From Monarcha castaneiventris obscurior (lineage: Eukaryota > Chordata > Aves > Passeriformes > Monarchidae), in assembly GCA_026261815.1 (NCBI GenBank), contig JAMPIT010000379.1:5282001-5346000 (forward strand): DNA of 64,000 bases, read 5' to 3'. The translations under genes were made by a program, and so were the position numbers. Position 1 is the first letter of the stretch; the number at the start of each line of letters is the position of its first letter. The notes beneath the pieces are model-generated. The model was not told where the DNA came from, did not search any database, and was given only the letters and a program-made list of their open reading frames with translations. Below, piece after piece: positions 1 through 12,255 of this stretch.

Positions 1-1257
1 AAAGAGAGTCTGTTAATTAAGTTGATTACTCTCAATAAAACCAACAGTGATATTTTAATTTTATTTTCAGTTACTCAGTTCAGACACCATGACAAATCTG
101 TTACTTTCTAATGAAATTTTTAGAACTATTTGTTTTCATGATGTGAATAGCCATGTCACTTCTGATGGAACTCTGCTTTTAGATCATAATGAAACACAAC
201 ATGAATGTAGGTTTATAAAATGTTACATGTGCTGATGAGGATTAGTTGTGCTTTTTTACTTGTTAATATTGCTGCCCTTGCAAATTCTAAGGCTTATGGA
301 ATGATGCCCATGAGCTATGTGTTATGGAAACATGAATTTCAATAAAATTTGTAAAATCAACATTCCCATGTTATATAGTGGGGGCTGGAAAAAAAATCCT
401 GGTCTTACGAAGTCAATGGCAACATTCCTACTGATTTTCTTCTCTGGAGTCTGATTCCCCATTTTTAAATTTCCACTAACATCAGTTGAAATTTTTCTGT
501 GTTGTTCTTCGAAATATTTTGTCTCTTTCAACATGACTGACACTTTAAAAATATTAAAACACTTTCAAAATACAATCATAAGGAGAATTATCACCACTAA
601 AGGGGAAATAATTTTATAACTTTGTGTAGGTCTTTTAATTGAGAAAATTAAAATCTGAGAAAATTATGATAGGTAAGACTAGATGTTTGTATAAAATTTG
701 CCTAAGCTACTGAAGATTTATTTCCATATATGTACAATGCTGCCTATCACTCACTTCCTAAAAGAAAGCACTTCATGCATGTAACATCCGAATTCTTTAA
801 AGGCTTAAACAGATTTAAATAATGATTCAATACAAATTATCATCTGTGGTCTCATGGACTAAGAACAAAGGGTAGAAATGCAGAATTCCTTCATTACTAA
901 CTAAATGTCTACTGTAAAGGTCTCATGGAGAAAGTGAGCTCCAAACAGCTGTTTTACATTTTTAATGTATTTGTCTGGAACGAATTGCCTGTCTTTATTC
1001 AGTCTGTACAATACACATGAATTACAACAACATTGTCAAGATGTATTGGAGGAGGACAAATCAAAATGTAGGGAACAGATATATCCCAAATATGGTCATA
1101 ATTATTCCATAAATTACTAGAAGGCATGTCAACAGCACTATGAATAGTATCGACTTTCATTCCTGAGTTACAAAATGTAGTACATTTTCTGAATTATTTA
1201 TTTGGAAGAACAAAGTATCAGTTTCCAAACAAAATGTAAGGAAACTGTTTGAAGCAT
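1..1257. other. AT-rich upstream flank, no gene seen
   Basis: I read both strands and found no exon-like block, no recognisable repeat family and no RNA gene. The short open frames here are compositional. This is the far 5' flank of ASXL3, which starts about 13 kb downstream. Confidence 0.6.
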
Positions 1258-2244
1258 TGTATTGAGTTTGTGTGGCCAGATTTTGGTAGCGGGAGGCTGC
1301 AGGGGTGGTTTCTACAAGATGCTGCTAAAAGCTTTCCCCATGTCCTAGAGAGCCGATGCCACGCAGCTCCAGGACAGACCTACTGCCAGCCAGGGCCAAA
1401 CCCATCAGCGTGGCGACAGCACCTCAGGGACCCCAGAGTTAAGAATGGGGGGAAAAAATTGTTCAGTTGCAGAGAGAGATATGAGATGAGACTGTGTGAA
1501 AGCAACAACTCTGCAGACACCAAGGTCAGTGCAGAAGGAGGGGCAGGAGGTCCTTCAGACACTGGAGCTGAGGTTCCCCTGCAGTCCATGGTGCAGCCCA
1601 TGGTGAGGCAGCTGTGCCCCTGCAGCCCATGGAGGTCCACGGGGATGCAGAGATCCTCCTGCAGCCCCTGGAGGACCTTGTGCTGGAGCAGGTGGATGAC
1701 CAAAGGGGGCTGTGGCCCCACGGGAAATCCACGCTAGAGCAGGTTCACTGGCAGGAATTGACACCCTGTGGAGGATGCACACTGGAGTAGTCTGTTCCCA
1801 CAGGACTGTCCCCCATGGAAGGGATCCATGTTAGAGCATGGGAAGAGTGTGAGGAGTCCTCCCCCTGAGGAGAAAGGAGTGGCAGAAGCAGCATGTGACT
1901 GCAGCTCCCATTCCCTGTTCTTCCTGTGCCACTGCAGGGAAGGAGATAGAGAAAATCATGAGTGAAGTCGAGCCTGCAGATAAGGGAGGGATGGTGGGAA
2001 GGGGTTTTAAGATTTGGTTTTATTTCTTGTTTTCCTACTCTGATTTGATAGCTAATAAATTAAACTAATTTCTTCAAGTTGAGACTGTTTTGCCTGTGAC
2101 AGTAACTGGTGAGTGATCTCTCCCTGTCCTTTTCCTGACCCACAAGCCTTTTGCTCTATTTTCTTTCCCTAGTCCAGCTGAGGAGGTGAGGGATAGAGCA
2201 GCTTTGGTGGGCACCTGGCACCCAGCCAGGGTCAACACACCACA
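1258..2244 (+). mobile_element. Solo LTR of an avian endogenous retrovirus (LTR copy 1)
   Basis: About 987 bp beginning TGTATTGAG and ending ACCACA, so it has retroviral TG...CA termini. It is more GC-rich than the AT-rich flanks. The middle (about 1575-1840) holds diverged repeats of a CTGCAGCCCATGG-type unit, typical of an expanded LTR U3/R region. An AATAAA polyadenylation signal lies near 2053, followed by a GT/T-rich stretch and then the U5-like end with the phrase GGTGGGCACCTGGCA. I recognise this arrangement from bird genomes but cannot name the family securely. No gag, pol or env is attached, so I read it as a solo LTR left by recombination. I see no convincing target-site duplication (AAGCAT before, AATATA after), which fits an old insertion or slightly wrong edges. 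The apparent open frames inside it are not genes. Confidence 0.75.
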
Positions 2245-5200
2245 AATATAAATATCATAAGTACATAAATCCAAACTATCTGCATCTCAATCTTTTTCCA
2301 TTTTTAATCAACCACTTATGGGACATACTTAGACTGTTTGTATGGAACAAATATACTATGTGGATTACTGTACTCCATAAAGCTATTGAAATCTGGCATT
2401 TAGGAATAAAGGTCAAAACCTATAAGTTCCAGATGGAACAATATTCTGTAACCTGAAATCCCCAACTGTAGAAGATAGAACACTACAGCCAGTGTTCAAA
2501 GAATACTGAGGATTTGCATTTTAAAAGAGTAACAATCTGGAAAAAAAAATGGAACAGGCAGCTAAAAGAGTCAATACATTATATTTTACACATTATTATT
2601 ATTTTTATGCCTTTCTGTTTGATCACAAAGAAAATTATTTAATCTGGCGAGGGTTTCTTACCTTTTCATGCTCTCTGCTGATGAAAAAAAGCTACATCTC
2701 TTTGCATAGCAAAAGTGCATATATTTACTTGGGGACAAAACAAACAGCAGGAATAGTGTTGTGTACCTCTCCCTGGAATCACATAAAAATAATGTAGAAC
2801 TAATCATTACCACAGCTTGTGCAGTCTCAATATTGGAAAGCAGAGGCATAGGAGTTACACAAGTAAGGCAAACCATGTTGACTCCACAGTTTCTGTAGGG
2901 AAAGTATGACAATCCATGGCTGAATTTGTCTTCAGTAGCTCCTATTTTAAGCAGTAAAGAGTAATTTTTGAAGAGCAATTGTCTTCAATTTAAACCCGAC
3001 CAACTTCAAGTGGATTTAAACCTTTTGACTGTATTTTACAATGTTTGGTATAGTGGTTTTCAGTCACGAATTGCAAAACATGAGGAGATCTAAGTTTAAG
3101 GAACCCTTTGAAACTGAACACAGGTATGACAATTTACGTCACCATTCTCAGAGCCTTATACCCTTCAGAAAATGGAATTACTAGAAAAGAAAACATCCAG
3201 GCATACAATTAATATTTCCTATTCAAAAATAAATTCTATGTCCTTAGAAATTATAGACAGACATTAGTACAATTATTTATTCTTATGTTTGCATCTTTGT
3301 ACAGAATTGCCAAATTCATTCAGTTTTTGCAGTCTGATAAAATTACTACTGGTTCATATCTTTGTGATGTTCCATTTGTGCAAAATATCCAGAAAGCTGC
3401 TGTCATCAGCCAGCTGACAATTTTCTCCCCCTCAGTCCAGAGATTAGACTGCTCCCATGCCACATTTCAACATTTGAATTTCTTTAGAAATCTTCATGGG
3501 AAAAAAAGTGAGGTAATAATTTTTCACTGGCAAAATTTATTTTTCAAATATCATAAAACTTACCTTAATATATACAGAAATATATATAAATTATTTCATA
3601 TGGTAGCCTGAGAGACCAAACCAAGATCAGATTTCTTCTTTATTCCATGATGTATACATACCAAGAGATTTTCAGTCCCTGTTCTGACAAGCTTTCAATT
3701 TGAATAAGCAAGGAATAAAAATGGAGGAAGAAATGAAATATTAATATCTCAAGTTGGAGAACTGTGCTACAGAAAAAGCAACTGACTTCCAGGGATTCAA
3801 AGAAAGAGCAGAGCCAGGATTCAAATGTAAAATTTCTGCAATAGTGCAGCATCTCAATTTGAACATTTTCTTTCTTCTATGCCTTGTAGGATTTCACATA
3901 TGATACTTTTTAAACCAAATCTGGTTTGCAGCCCTGACTACAGCGACCACAGTTTTGCTTGTTCAGACCAGAATAACCATCCTCCATTTATTCTGGAACC
4001 TGAAACTCTTGTTCCAACCTCTTCCCCACAGAAGAAATGCCAAAGGAAAAGAATGTTTTAATAATGTATGGATAACCACAAAAGTAAAGCTAGAGTAATT
4101 TTATGTGAAACTTGATCTTATGAAAGAAAATCTGTATATTTTAGCTAGCTTATTCACTCTTTTAAAAAGTATAACTACAACATTAAAGAAAGTAAATAAG
4201 AGAATACCTTCCTATTTTTCAGAATCAGAGATGGAGTATTAGGTGCCTTAGTAAATTCTTTGATTAAAAGTAGACTGTTTTCTTTCAGTAAATCACTAAA
4301 TGTAACCAGATGCCCCGTCACACACTGCTTGCTACCTTTAAGGTAGAGTTTCAGGTGCCTTGCCTGGCTGCTCACAGAAAACATGCACAGAAGCAGCGTG
4401 GCAGCAAGCATGCATGGAATGGGCAGCTCAACAGGGAGGCTCCATGGGACTTTATACATTTCCAGGCAAAGAAAATCTAGGGGGAAAGTTAGGGTTTGTG
4501 ACTCTGGATTAAGGCATTTATGCCTGAGCCTAATTCATGCATCTTAGCCTTTTCTTGGCTTTTAAGCATAAGAAATATTTCTTAGGATCACCTCATGGAT
4601 GCATGAAATGAATCCTCCATGGAAATGTTTACAGAACTGGTCTTCAGAACAGTTAATTAGAGGAACAGCATCGTCTACATCTTAGTAACCTTAGACTAAT
4701 CCTGATGTGGAAAACTAAAAATGAACAATTTTTCCTCGAAATTGCTAAGACACATTCACTTACAGGCTAAATGGACCTGGGATGGGATGTGGCTGCAGTT
4801 GATGTGGTTGGGCTGCTTAGTAGGACCGATCAGCTGAAAAATAGCAGGGATCTCTGTCAGAAGACTAAAACACATCTTTGTATTTTTGCTGTGGTATGCT
4901 CTTGCATAACAGGTAATGTAGGCTATCATGCATCTTGTAAACGACGTATGGGCTGTGAACTGGCCCCTTCCTCAACGGCAAATTTGCATCTAAGAATTTA
5001 GCCAGCATAAGTTGTGTAAGGAAAGCCTTTTGCTGCTGAGCGGTAACACTCCAATTTATCTACCTAAAATATCATTACAACTGGACTGGAATAAGTGATG
5101 CTTTATTCCCACAATGCTTATTAATACAGAACATTGTCATATGCTCTGAAAAACTAATTGTAATGCACTCCTTGTACCAGTTACCTTGCTTGTTTATAAA

Positions 5201-5259
5201 AAAACAACTTAGATCTTTTAAACCAAATAAAGGCAACATCACTCTTTTTATAAAAAGTC

Positions 5260-5880
5260 CTTTTTTTGGTGCATGCAAATGGCTAGCCTTCATAAAGGCA
5301 GGGTAAATGCTATGCATGCAGAATATTATTCTTTTGCAAACAGTTTCAGTAATTATGCATAACTATTTTCTTTCCTTTTTTGTAAGTTGTAGCAGGATGA
5401 ATGCAGCAAATTATAAGGTTATTTTAATCACCTCTTAAATGCAAATTGAGTAGAGCAACCGAGTCAGCTATAAAGGCAGTTATCAGAAATTATACTCTCC
5501 TGTTAAAAATATGTTAGATTCTTTCATTTCCCAAAATAACTTCCTCACAGGTTTCCCCCCTTATAATTGTTGAGTCTAACCTAAAAGGCAGCTATTTGAA
5601 GTGATTGATCTAAAAAGCTCACAGTCCACAAACCCTCATTATGAATTACGCACGCACTTATAATCTGCCTTGTAACCTTTACTTCCTGTCCCTGCCCTAG
5701 CCTCAGGCTCTAAAAAGAGTCATTTGCCATGCAAATCCTCCCATTTTCCAAATTAGCTTTCCAGTAACTTGTCATAATTTGTTGAAAGGGTTTCCTATCC
5801 ATAAACTTCACAAGGGCCAAATAAAACCCAGTGTAGTTATGTAGTTAACGTGCAGTAATGAAAATGAACATCCATAGGTG
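5260..5880. promoter_or_regulatory. Candidate conserved noncoding element
   Basis: The texture resembles developmental enhancers: AT-rich homeodomain-type cores (TAATTA, ATTAAT, TAATCA), a perfect POU octamer ATGCAAAT at about 5729, a second partial one (AATGCAAATTGA near 5440), and no microsatellite or transposon character. It lies about 8.7 kb upstream of the ASXL3 CpG island. This is inference from composition; conservation was not measured. Confidence 0.25.
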
Positions 5881-6900
5881 CTAATTCTTCTAGAAGAACC
5901 TGCAAAATCATGTGTGTCTGTGTTTAATTAATTTTAAATGGTTACTTAAAATTAACTTCCTTAACTTCATAAACTCACATATTTTAAAAGATGCTTAAAA
6001 ATAAATCTGGAAAATAGAGAATTAAAACATTAATTTCCATAAGTTATCCCTATATCTTACTACAAGATCTACTAGGCATAGTAGAAAAATGCTACACTCA
6101 CTTTAGATTTTTTAAAAATCGACAAAGAAACAGCAGATCCAAACATCATAGGTATAGGCCTCTTCCATGTGCCCTGTGCAATCCAGCCAAATAGTTTCCA
6201 GTACGCATATTACCTGCTGCCATGCTGGGAGCCTGGTTCTACTAATGTTTAAATATTTCCTTAACAAAGCTAGACTCATGAACTTCAGTGGGCTACTCAC
6301 ATATTTTAAATTGAAAAAGGTAATACTATTCCCTTACTGGGAATAGTAAGGAATTCAGACTTCAACTTGCTTTAAATTTGAAATATCACTGGAAGGGCAA
6401 ATACATGCCGACTAAACTGTGATGTGTCATATGCTCAGTATTGATATTATATTTTAATTTAATTTTGTAGCCTATAATGAGTATGATGAACTGTATATAT
6501 GAATAGAAATGAAAGTTTTACTCCTTAGCTATAGTGGGAAATTCTTCCTTACGAAAGGAAAAAGGTGGTATCAAATACTAATTTTCTTTATTTCTTTAAG
6601 GTTTAAGTGATCTGTGGTTGAATGGCTGGAGTATAGAAAATGGATGGCTCAGAGGAAAAGAATTGTTCAAGTATGGGCGTAAGTTTATCTGAGATATGGC
6701 AGAGAGTAGCTGAGAACAAAAACAGAAAGATGATTGAAGAAATCAAGCACTGAAAACTGACATTAAAAATTTTAACCTCATGGTTCTGACTAGCATGTTT
6801 TAAAGACTCTTGGTTTCTTGTGTGATATTCATAGAACTTTAAAACTTATTATTTATTAACGGTTTTAAAAGAGTATATAAGTCAAATATGCACAACTTCA

Positions 6901-6955
6901 ACATATATATATGTGTGTATCTATATATATATATATATATATATCTATATATATC
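6901..6955. repeat. AT-rich dinucleotide microsatellite
   Basis: Interrupted (AT)n/(TA)n with short TGTG and CTAT interruptions, ending at a CTCGCG. It probably varies in length between individuals. The 61-residue open frame across it is compositional. Confidence 0.9.
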
Positions 6956-7242
6956 TCGCGCTTTTGCTGTTGTGATGCCTACAAACTAGTATCTGATGTG
7001 GTTACCACACTACATTCACACTCGCAAGGACCAGTCTCTGCTGCAAATTACAACACACACATTTTTATGGAAAAGAAGAAAATATTGTCATTTTAATAAT
7101 AATGCTATTTGGTCCTTATTTGGCTTCTGTGATACTGCACTTAAATAGCTAATATAAGACAGTATGTAAAATGGCACTGGCACTGCAAGTATGGGTGTGA
7201 ATGGGGTGTCTTGCAGAGCTGGGGCCTCAGTCAGGAGAATTA

Positions 7243-7728
7243 CAGATTCACAGAATCATAAAGGTTGGAAAAGACTTTCAAGATCATTGAGTACAACTGT
7301 TGACCAAACACGACCATGCCAACTAAACCACAGCACTTTAACCAAACACAGCCATGCCCAGTTGTTTCTTGAACGCTTCCAGGGATGGTGACTTCACCAC
7401 TTCCCTAAGCAGCCCTTTCCAATGCTTGACAACCCTTTCCATGAAGAAATTCCTCCTAATGTCCAACATGAACCTCCCCTAGTGCAGCTTGAGGCCATGT
7501 CCTCGTGTTTTGTCACTAGTTGACTAGAAGAGACCAACCCCCACCTTACTACAACCTCCTTTCAGGTGGTTGTAGAGAGTGATAACGTCCCCCCAAGCCT
7601 CCTTTTCTCCAAGTTAAACATCCCCAGCTCCCTCAGGCACTTCTCATAGGACTTACTCTCCAGATTCTTTGCAAACTTGGTTGCCCTTCCCAGGACACAC
7701 TCTAGCACCTCAATGTCTTTCTTTGCTC
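7243..7728 (-). mobile_element. CR1 LINE, 5'-truncated 3' end, minus strand
   Basis: The left edge reads CACAGAATCATAAAGGTTGG, the reverse complement of the standard bird CR1 3' terminus. It continues through the antisense of the conserved CR1 ORF2 C-terminus and 3' UTR (phrases around CCTTTCCATGAAGAAATTCC and CACTCTAGCACCTCAATGTC). About 490 bp survive. The 5' truncation near 7728 is typical of LINE insertion by target-primed reverse transcription. It has no coding capacity. Confidence 0.92.
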
Positions 7729-10329
7729 CAAGAATTCACAGATTCCTCTGCTAACTTCAGGAGAGATGTTGTTCTTCCTGCAGAACTGGCACAGCCCAAG
7801 TAGAGAAATGTAATATAATACATCTAGATCAGAACTGTCTATCGATCTGTGCTGAAGCATCATACGATATGTAGTGTAGCTGATGTTTGTTTTCACAGCC
7901 ATAAAGGAGCAGCAAAAGAGAAAACCCACCACCACTTCAGCAGCAAGAGCCTCGACTAAACACAAAGAGATTCCCCAGACTGAAGTTGCTTTTTCACATC
8001 AGTGTACCTGAGAAATGCCCTCTGCCAACACTGCAGCAACCCCATTCTCCTTCTTAAGAAGTCCGTGGTGTAAATAAACTAATATTTTATTTCTCTCCTA
8101 TTTTTTTTATTGTCTAAAAGTTTCAGACGCATGTAGGTAGATACCTGCAAGTAGCAGAAGGCTGAGCAGACTGTGTTGTTCATTTCCCTTGTAATGCAGA
8201 GAAGGTAAGGGAAAGCAATTCATTATGCACAAACAATTCAAAATATTTCTAAGTTGCCCTGGGCAAGCAGGTGCAAGCAGGTGTGTACTTATCCCAAAGA
8301 TAGCTTATGCTGTATGTAGTCCCTTTCCCCCAACAAGCTAGAGAGACAACTTAAATCCTGAATTCCCTTCTCACGGGATTCCAGTCTTTTGAACTTACAA
8401 TTTTGAATTGCATATCTGTAGTACAACCATGATCTTTATTACTTTTCATGCTGTTCAACTGCGTGTTTTGTATCTGAATCTCAACACAGCAACATTTAGT
8501 TCAATGCCTGTAGATCTCCAGGCATTAGTTTAGGAAATTATTTATGTGATTACATGGCACGTTACTCCTTAAACTTGCAATTAGTCCATCGAAAAGGTCT
8601 TTGAAATTTTTTTTTTTTTTTGTATTTTTCTTTTTTTTTTTTAGGTCATCTATGAAGTCTCTTTAAAAATTCTAGTTCTTCATCAGCTTTACCACAACCC
8701 AATGATGACATTTTATACCCAGAACATAAAATACTCATTGTAAGACGTTAAATGGTACTAATTCATACAGCTTTCAGTTTTGGCTGAAAACAGACCAGAA
8801 AACAAGTGTAGCAGCAGATATCACACAATGTAAATGCTCTTTTTGGTCATTTATGGTTGTCTATTACAGAAAGATAGCTAGATAGCTGGAATAATTGCCA
8901 AAGGAAGCTGTGATATCAGTCATTCACAGAAAAAAAATGCAAGGGGTAGGCTGTAATGGGACTGCATGAGTCATTTGTCTTAATTTTGGTAAGTAGTTTT
9001 AGCATTGAGCTGCAGTCCTTTATATCAAGTTCTGGACATCAGTACTTGTCCTGCAATTGTTGGTTTGTTGTGACAACTTGAGACTTACCATGAGCATGTT
9101 GTATAAATTTTGCCTGCAATTCCTCTGGGACACCTTCACAATTCCTTGAAATTCTATATAACTTGAGGTGATATTCATTATGTGTCTATCCTGTGGGTAA
9201 AGCTCATTCTGTAGCTTGAAATACGGTATTAGAATAGCATCCATACATTTGGAATTCTGGAATCACTTTCTAGATAGGAAGATACACAATTTCTCTTAAA
9301 TCAGACACTGCAAGTAAACAGTTTTAATTTTTTTCTCCTGTAATTACATATTTATAATCCATGCAGCAACTTCTATATAATCAACTAGATAAGCATCTAA
9401 AAACGAGCAGATGAGATAAACTATCAGCTGCTCTGGTTTTGATTTGACTAAACTGTGTCATATAAAAACAAAAGTAATCTTGTGAGCCATCTGCAGACAG
9501 TTCTTGCTCCTCTGAGGTTTACAGAACTGCCAGGAGGTGTGATCTGTATGCAGTTGGAGTGCAATGCCTCAGAGGCAGGTTCTCTACTCTTCTGTTGTGT
9601 ATGCACAAAGAAATATTTTCTTTCCAACATTTTTTATGGCATCTTGTAAACTGTTCATTGTTCAAAGATAACGGTCTTCTCATAGAAATTGTCCCTATGG
9701 GTTTGGGAAAGGGTGGTTCTTTATCTGTAGTACAAGAAATGATGGCCAGCATGGCCAAGGGAAGTGCTGCCTGGAGGTAGCTTGGAAAGTGACTGCTTGG
9801 GAAGCTCTCTCTGCCGGGAGCATCACTTCTCACACATTGGGAGGGCAAAGTGGACCTCAGCTTAGCTGCAACCACGTTTATTAGATCAGCTGCAGCGCCA
9901 TAAAAAAAAAGATCTGAGTGTTTATCTGGCTGCTGGAGGGCTAGGAGGGAGAACAGGAAGTAACCCTACACTTACAGTATTTGGCTATTCCTGGTCTGAG
10001 ATGAAAGTAATGACAATTGGGGTGAACTCTAAAGCCAACAGAATAAATCCATGGCATTCACAGTCAAAGTTTTCATCATTTGAAAATTTGCTGTGGTGAA
10101 ACAGGTCTCAGGCAAACTTTAGATTTTACAGTGCACTGTTAACAGTTCTGCACATATTGCACAGTTAGGAATACATGTACATCATTTAGGGGTACATAAA
10201 TAATGTATACCTTGATTTAAGAACTTGATTTAAGAACTGAAAAATATGGTTGTGATTGGGTGTTTTTGTGTGAGGGGTTGGGGGAGGGGGAGAAGAGTGA
10301 GCTCTTCCACATATTCTATGACCTCTATC
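7729..10329. other. Intergenic DNA, no gene seen
   Basis: No recognisable exon or RNA gene. It contains an interrupted poly-T tract at 8608-8642 and a perfect 13-bp tandem duplication (CTTGATTTAAGAA twice, 10211-10236). Overlapping open frames at 9448-9875 on both strands show no family signature I can recognise. Lost downstream pol domains of the adjacent Gypsy-like fossil might lie here, but I could not see them. Confidence 0.45.
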
Positions 10330-10344
10330 AATCTCAAAGAAGAG

Positions 10345-10900
10345 ATGGGATGCTCAAGAAAAGAATACTCTGTGCATCTGATTTAGTGTTTAGCAAAATT
10401 AACTTTCACCCTCCTGTACTGACCTGTTCAAGGATAGCCTATAGGATTTGGGTTTTTTCGTCAGCTTCAGGAGACTTTCCAAATACAGTAACATCATCCT
10501 GATAGTACCAGATTCTGATCTTGTCATTAAGAATTAGGAACATACTTGAAAAACTCAGGATGTTGATTCAGGTCCGTATGGCATATGATTAAAAAATAAA
10601 AGTTCCATTAAGTGTAATAAATGCTGTGAAGCTCAAACTGTCTGGATATTTGGCAATAGGCATTCTTTAAATCAACAGCATAAAACACTCTACAACTATG
10701 ACATCAGTATCTGTAAATGGTTAACTGTCAACTGTCAATCCCAATGGCTTTGGTTTCCCTAAGTCCACACAAACCCAAATTTTCTGGTTTGCTTTTTGTC
10801 ACCATTGTGCTGACACTAATTTAGGAAATGCAGTGACTCCATTAGTATCTTCTGGGATATTTTTTTAATTATCTTGTAACTCAGCATCTCTTGTTCAATT
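10345..10900 (-). pseudogene. Reverse transcriptase fragment of the Gypsy-like element
   Basis: In order on the minus strand: a segment equivalent to the start of RT (10.8-10.9 kb), a WVCVDL string (valine-aspartate codons near 10763-10768), the motif-A segment DLKNAYCQI with its catalytic Asp codon at 10671-10673, then the active-site motif YQDD at 10493-10504 followed by VTVFGKSPEADEK, and finally a segment like the K-L-x-x-N-x-x-K thumb start (about 10390-10430). All three catalytic Asp codons are still present, but they are not in one frame: motif A and YQDD are offset by one base, and in-frame stops occur before and after. It is therefore non-functional. The YxDDxxVFGK pattern favours Ty3/Gypsy over CR1, whose motif is FADD. 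Confidence 0.62.
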
Positions 10901-11734
10901 GTAGAGAATATAATTTCCATTGTAGAAGTAGCACATTAGATTGAATTGTCATGCTGTGAATAAATCATTCTGCACACATATGGCATTTTCATGTACCAGC
11001 TGATACTAGTTCTTTTGTAAGAGTTGAAACTGGAATTTGTATTGAAACAGTGTTTCATTGTATTGAAGCAATGCATATTTATATATATTTATAAATATTT
11101 GCATAAGAAGTAGAGGTCACAGATTTCTGCTCAACAGGAGTATTACTGTATACAAGAATAAATATTACCAGTAGACATCAAAAGTAATTTTTCTATGCAG
11201 GAAACAACAAGAATAATGTTCTTCAGGTGGCTTACTAGATAATGTCAAGCCTAAAACTTCTATAGCAGTTCAGGTAAATGCATTCACTGGGTATTGAGGC
11301 TCAGAAATCAGCCTCCAATGTTGTTTCAGTATTATATGACCATTCTACTGCTGCAAGAAAAAGTAACTGGACACAAATACACCCATAATAAACAACTGAT
11401 TCCATCCATGGTCAAAACAGTAACATCTGGTACTGTAACATCACATAAATATTGCTTATGTAAAAATTCATTATATATTTTAATGCAACATCTTTCTGCA
11501 ATAATTGCAGGTTATCCAATCTGGTTTACAATGTGCTGTAAATATTTACACACACACAGATACACACACCTACCCATGTTATATATGCTGAGCTTTTAGC
11601 CACAGTTCCAATGGTTGCAGTTTGAAGGCAGTTCACCATTTCTCAATTTTCCTATTGCCAATTCAGTTAGAGAAGCAACAGTTATGATCTCCTGTACTGT
11701 CAAGTCCAATTCATGCAGTAAATACTATCTATAA

Positions 11735-11920
11735 TCAATAGGAAATGCTTTCTTCCGTAAGATAAACTTGACCTTTTTCTGCTGTGCTTCTAGACTTACA
11801 TATGATTTTTAACTCCCTTAAAGCAGAAGTGTACTGTTCCGTTGAGGCACTTGTTTTCTGTGTATGCTGGTAAACGTCATTGGATTCAGCTACAAGATTT
11901 ATTTCAGAAAAAAACCCCAT
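11735..11920 (-). pseudogene. Gag (capsid) fragment of the Gypsy-like element
   Basis: An open stretch of 61 residues on the minus strand. Its core, QYTSALRELKIICKS (about residues 29-43), matches the pattern shared by Gypsy-class Gag proteins: an aromatic residue, then an A-L-R-x-L helix and a cysteine two turns later. The preceding YQHTQKTSAS fits the usual helix with a Q before it. Immediately downstream in another frame, a TVQEIITVASLTELA string resembles the following helix of the same domain. No full-length Gag survives. The assignment is by pattern only. Confidence 0.5.
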
Positions 11921-12116
11921 CTATTTTAGGAGTACAGATTCCTTTTTTTTGTTTTTTCCATCATGAAACAGAGAGTACCCCCCAGCTCTCTGCTCTGGTG
12001 GGTACTCTCCAGTGGGTGCTCCAATACAGGAAACAGCATAAGTGGTTTTCTTTCTCCAGCAAAGGCAGTGCTACTAACTGTCCCTATATGATTCCTAACC
12101 ATTTTCACGTGAACAA

Positions 12117-12255
12117 CTGAAGGAACTGTCAAGGCCAGGTTGGATGGGGCATTGGCAACCTGGTCTCTGGGAGATGTCCCTGCCCATGGCAGAGTGGTCG
12201 GAGGTGTCAGAGTGATCTTGAAGGTCCCTTCCAACCCAAACCATTCTATGACTTA
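12117..12255 (+). mobile_element. CR1 LINE 3' end, short copy
   Basis: About 140 bp matching the terminal CR1 3' UTR: it starts near AGGCCAGGTTGGATGGGGC and ends CCCAACCCAAACCATTC followed by TATGAC, the degraded octamer repeat that closes CR1. It inserted just upstream of the Gypsy-like fossil. Confidence 0.92.

Larger units (their letters stand above)
2245..7242. other. AT-rich intergenic DNA
   Basis: No gene is recognised on either strand. The stretch holds a candidate conserved noncoding block (about 5260-5880), an AT dinucleotide repeat (6901-6955) and one minus-strand open frame with a signal-peptide-like start (4175-4459), which is discussed as a finding. The remainder shows no repeat family I can name. 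Confidence 0.5.
10330..11925 (-). mobile_element. Degenerate Ty3/Gypsy-like gag-pol fossil
   Basis: Two separate minus-strand segments look like parts of one Gypsy-class retroelement and lie in the correct gag-then-pol order. The upstream one resembles the capsid region of Gypsy Gag; the downstream one carries the reverse-transcriptase motif series. The spacer of about 0.8 kb has a TCNYCRK string near 11.5 kb that could be a ruined zinc knuckle. The reading frame is broken by several stops and at least two frameshifts within RT alone. I see no LTRs, integrase or RNase H. A CR1 3' end lies just upstream (12.12 kb). The alternatives are a retroelement-derived pseudogene or a distant retrovirus. 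Gypsy-class elements are scarce in birds, so this is probably very old. Confidence 0.6.
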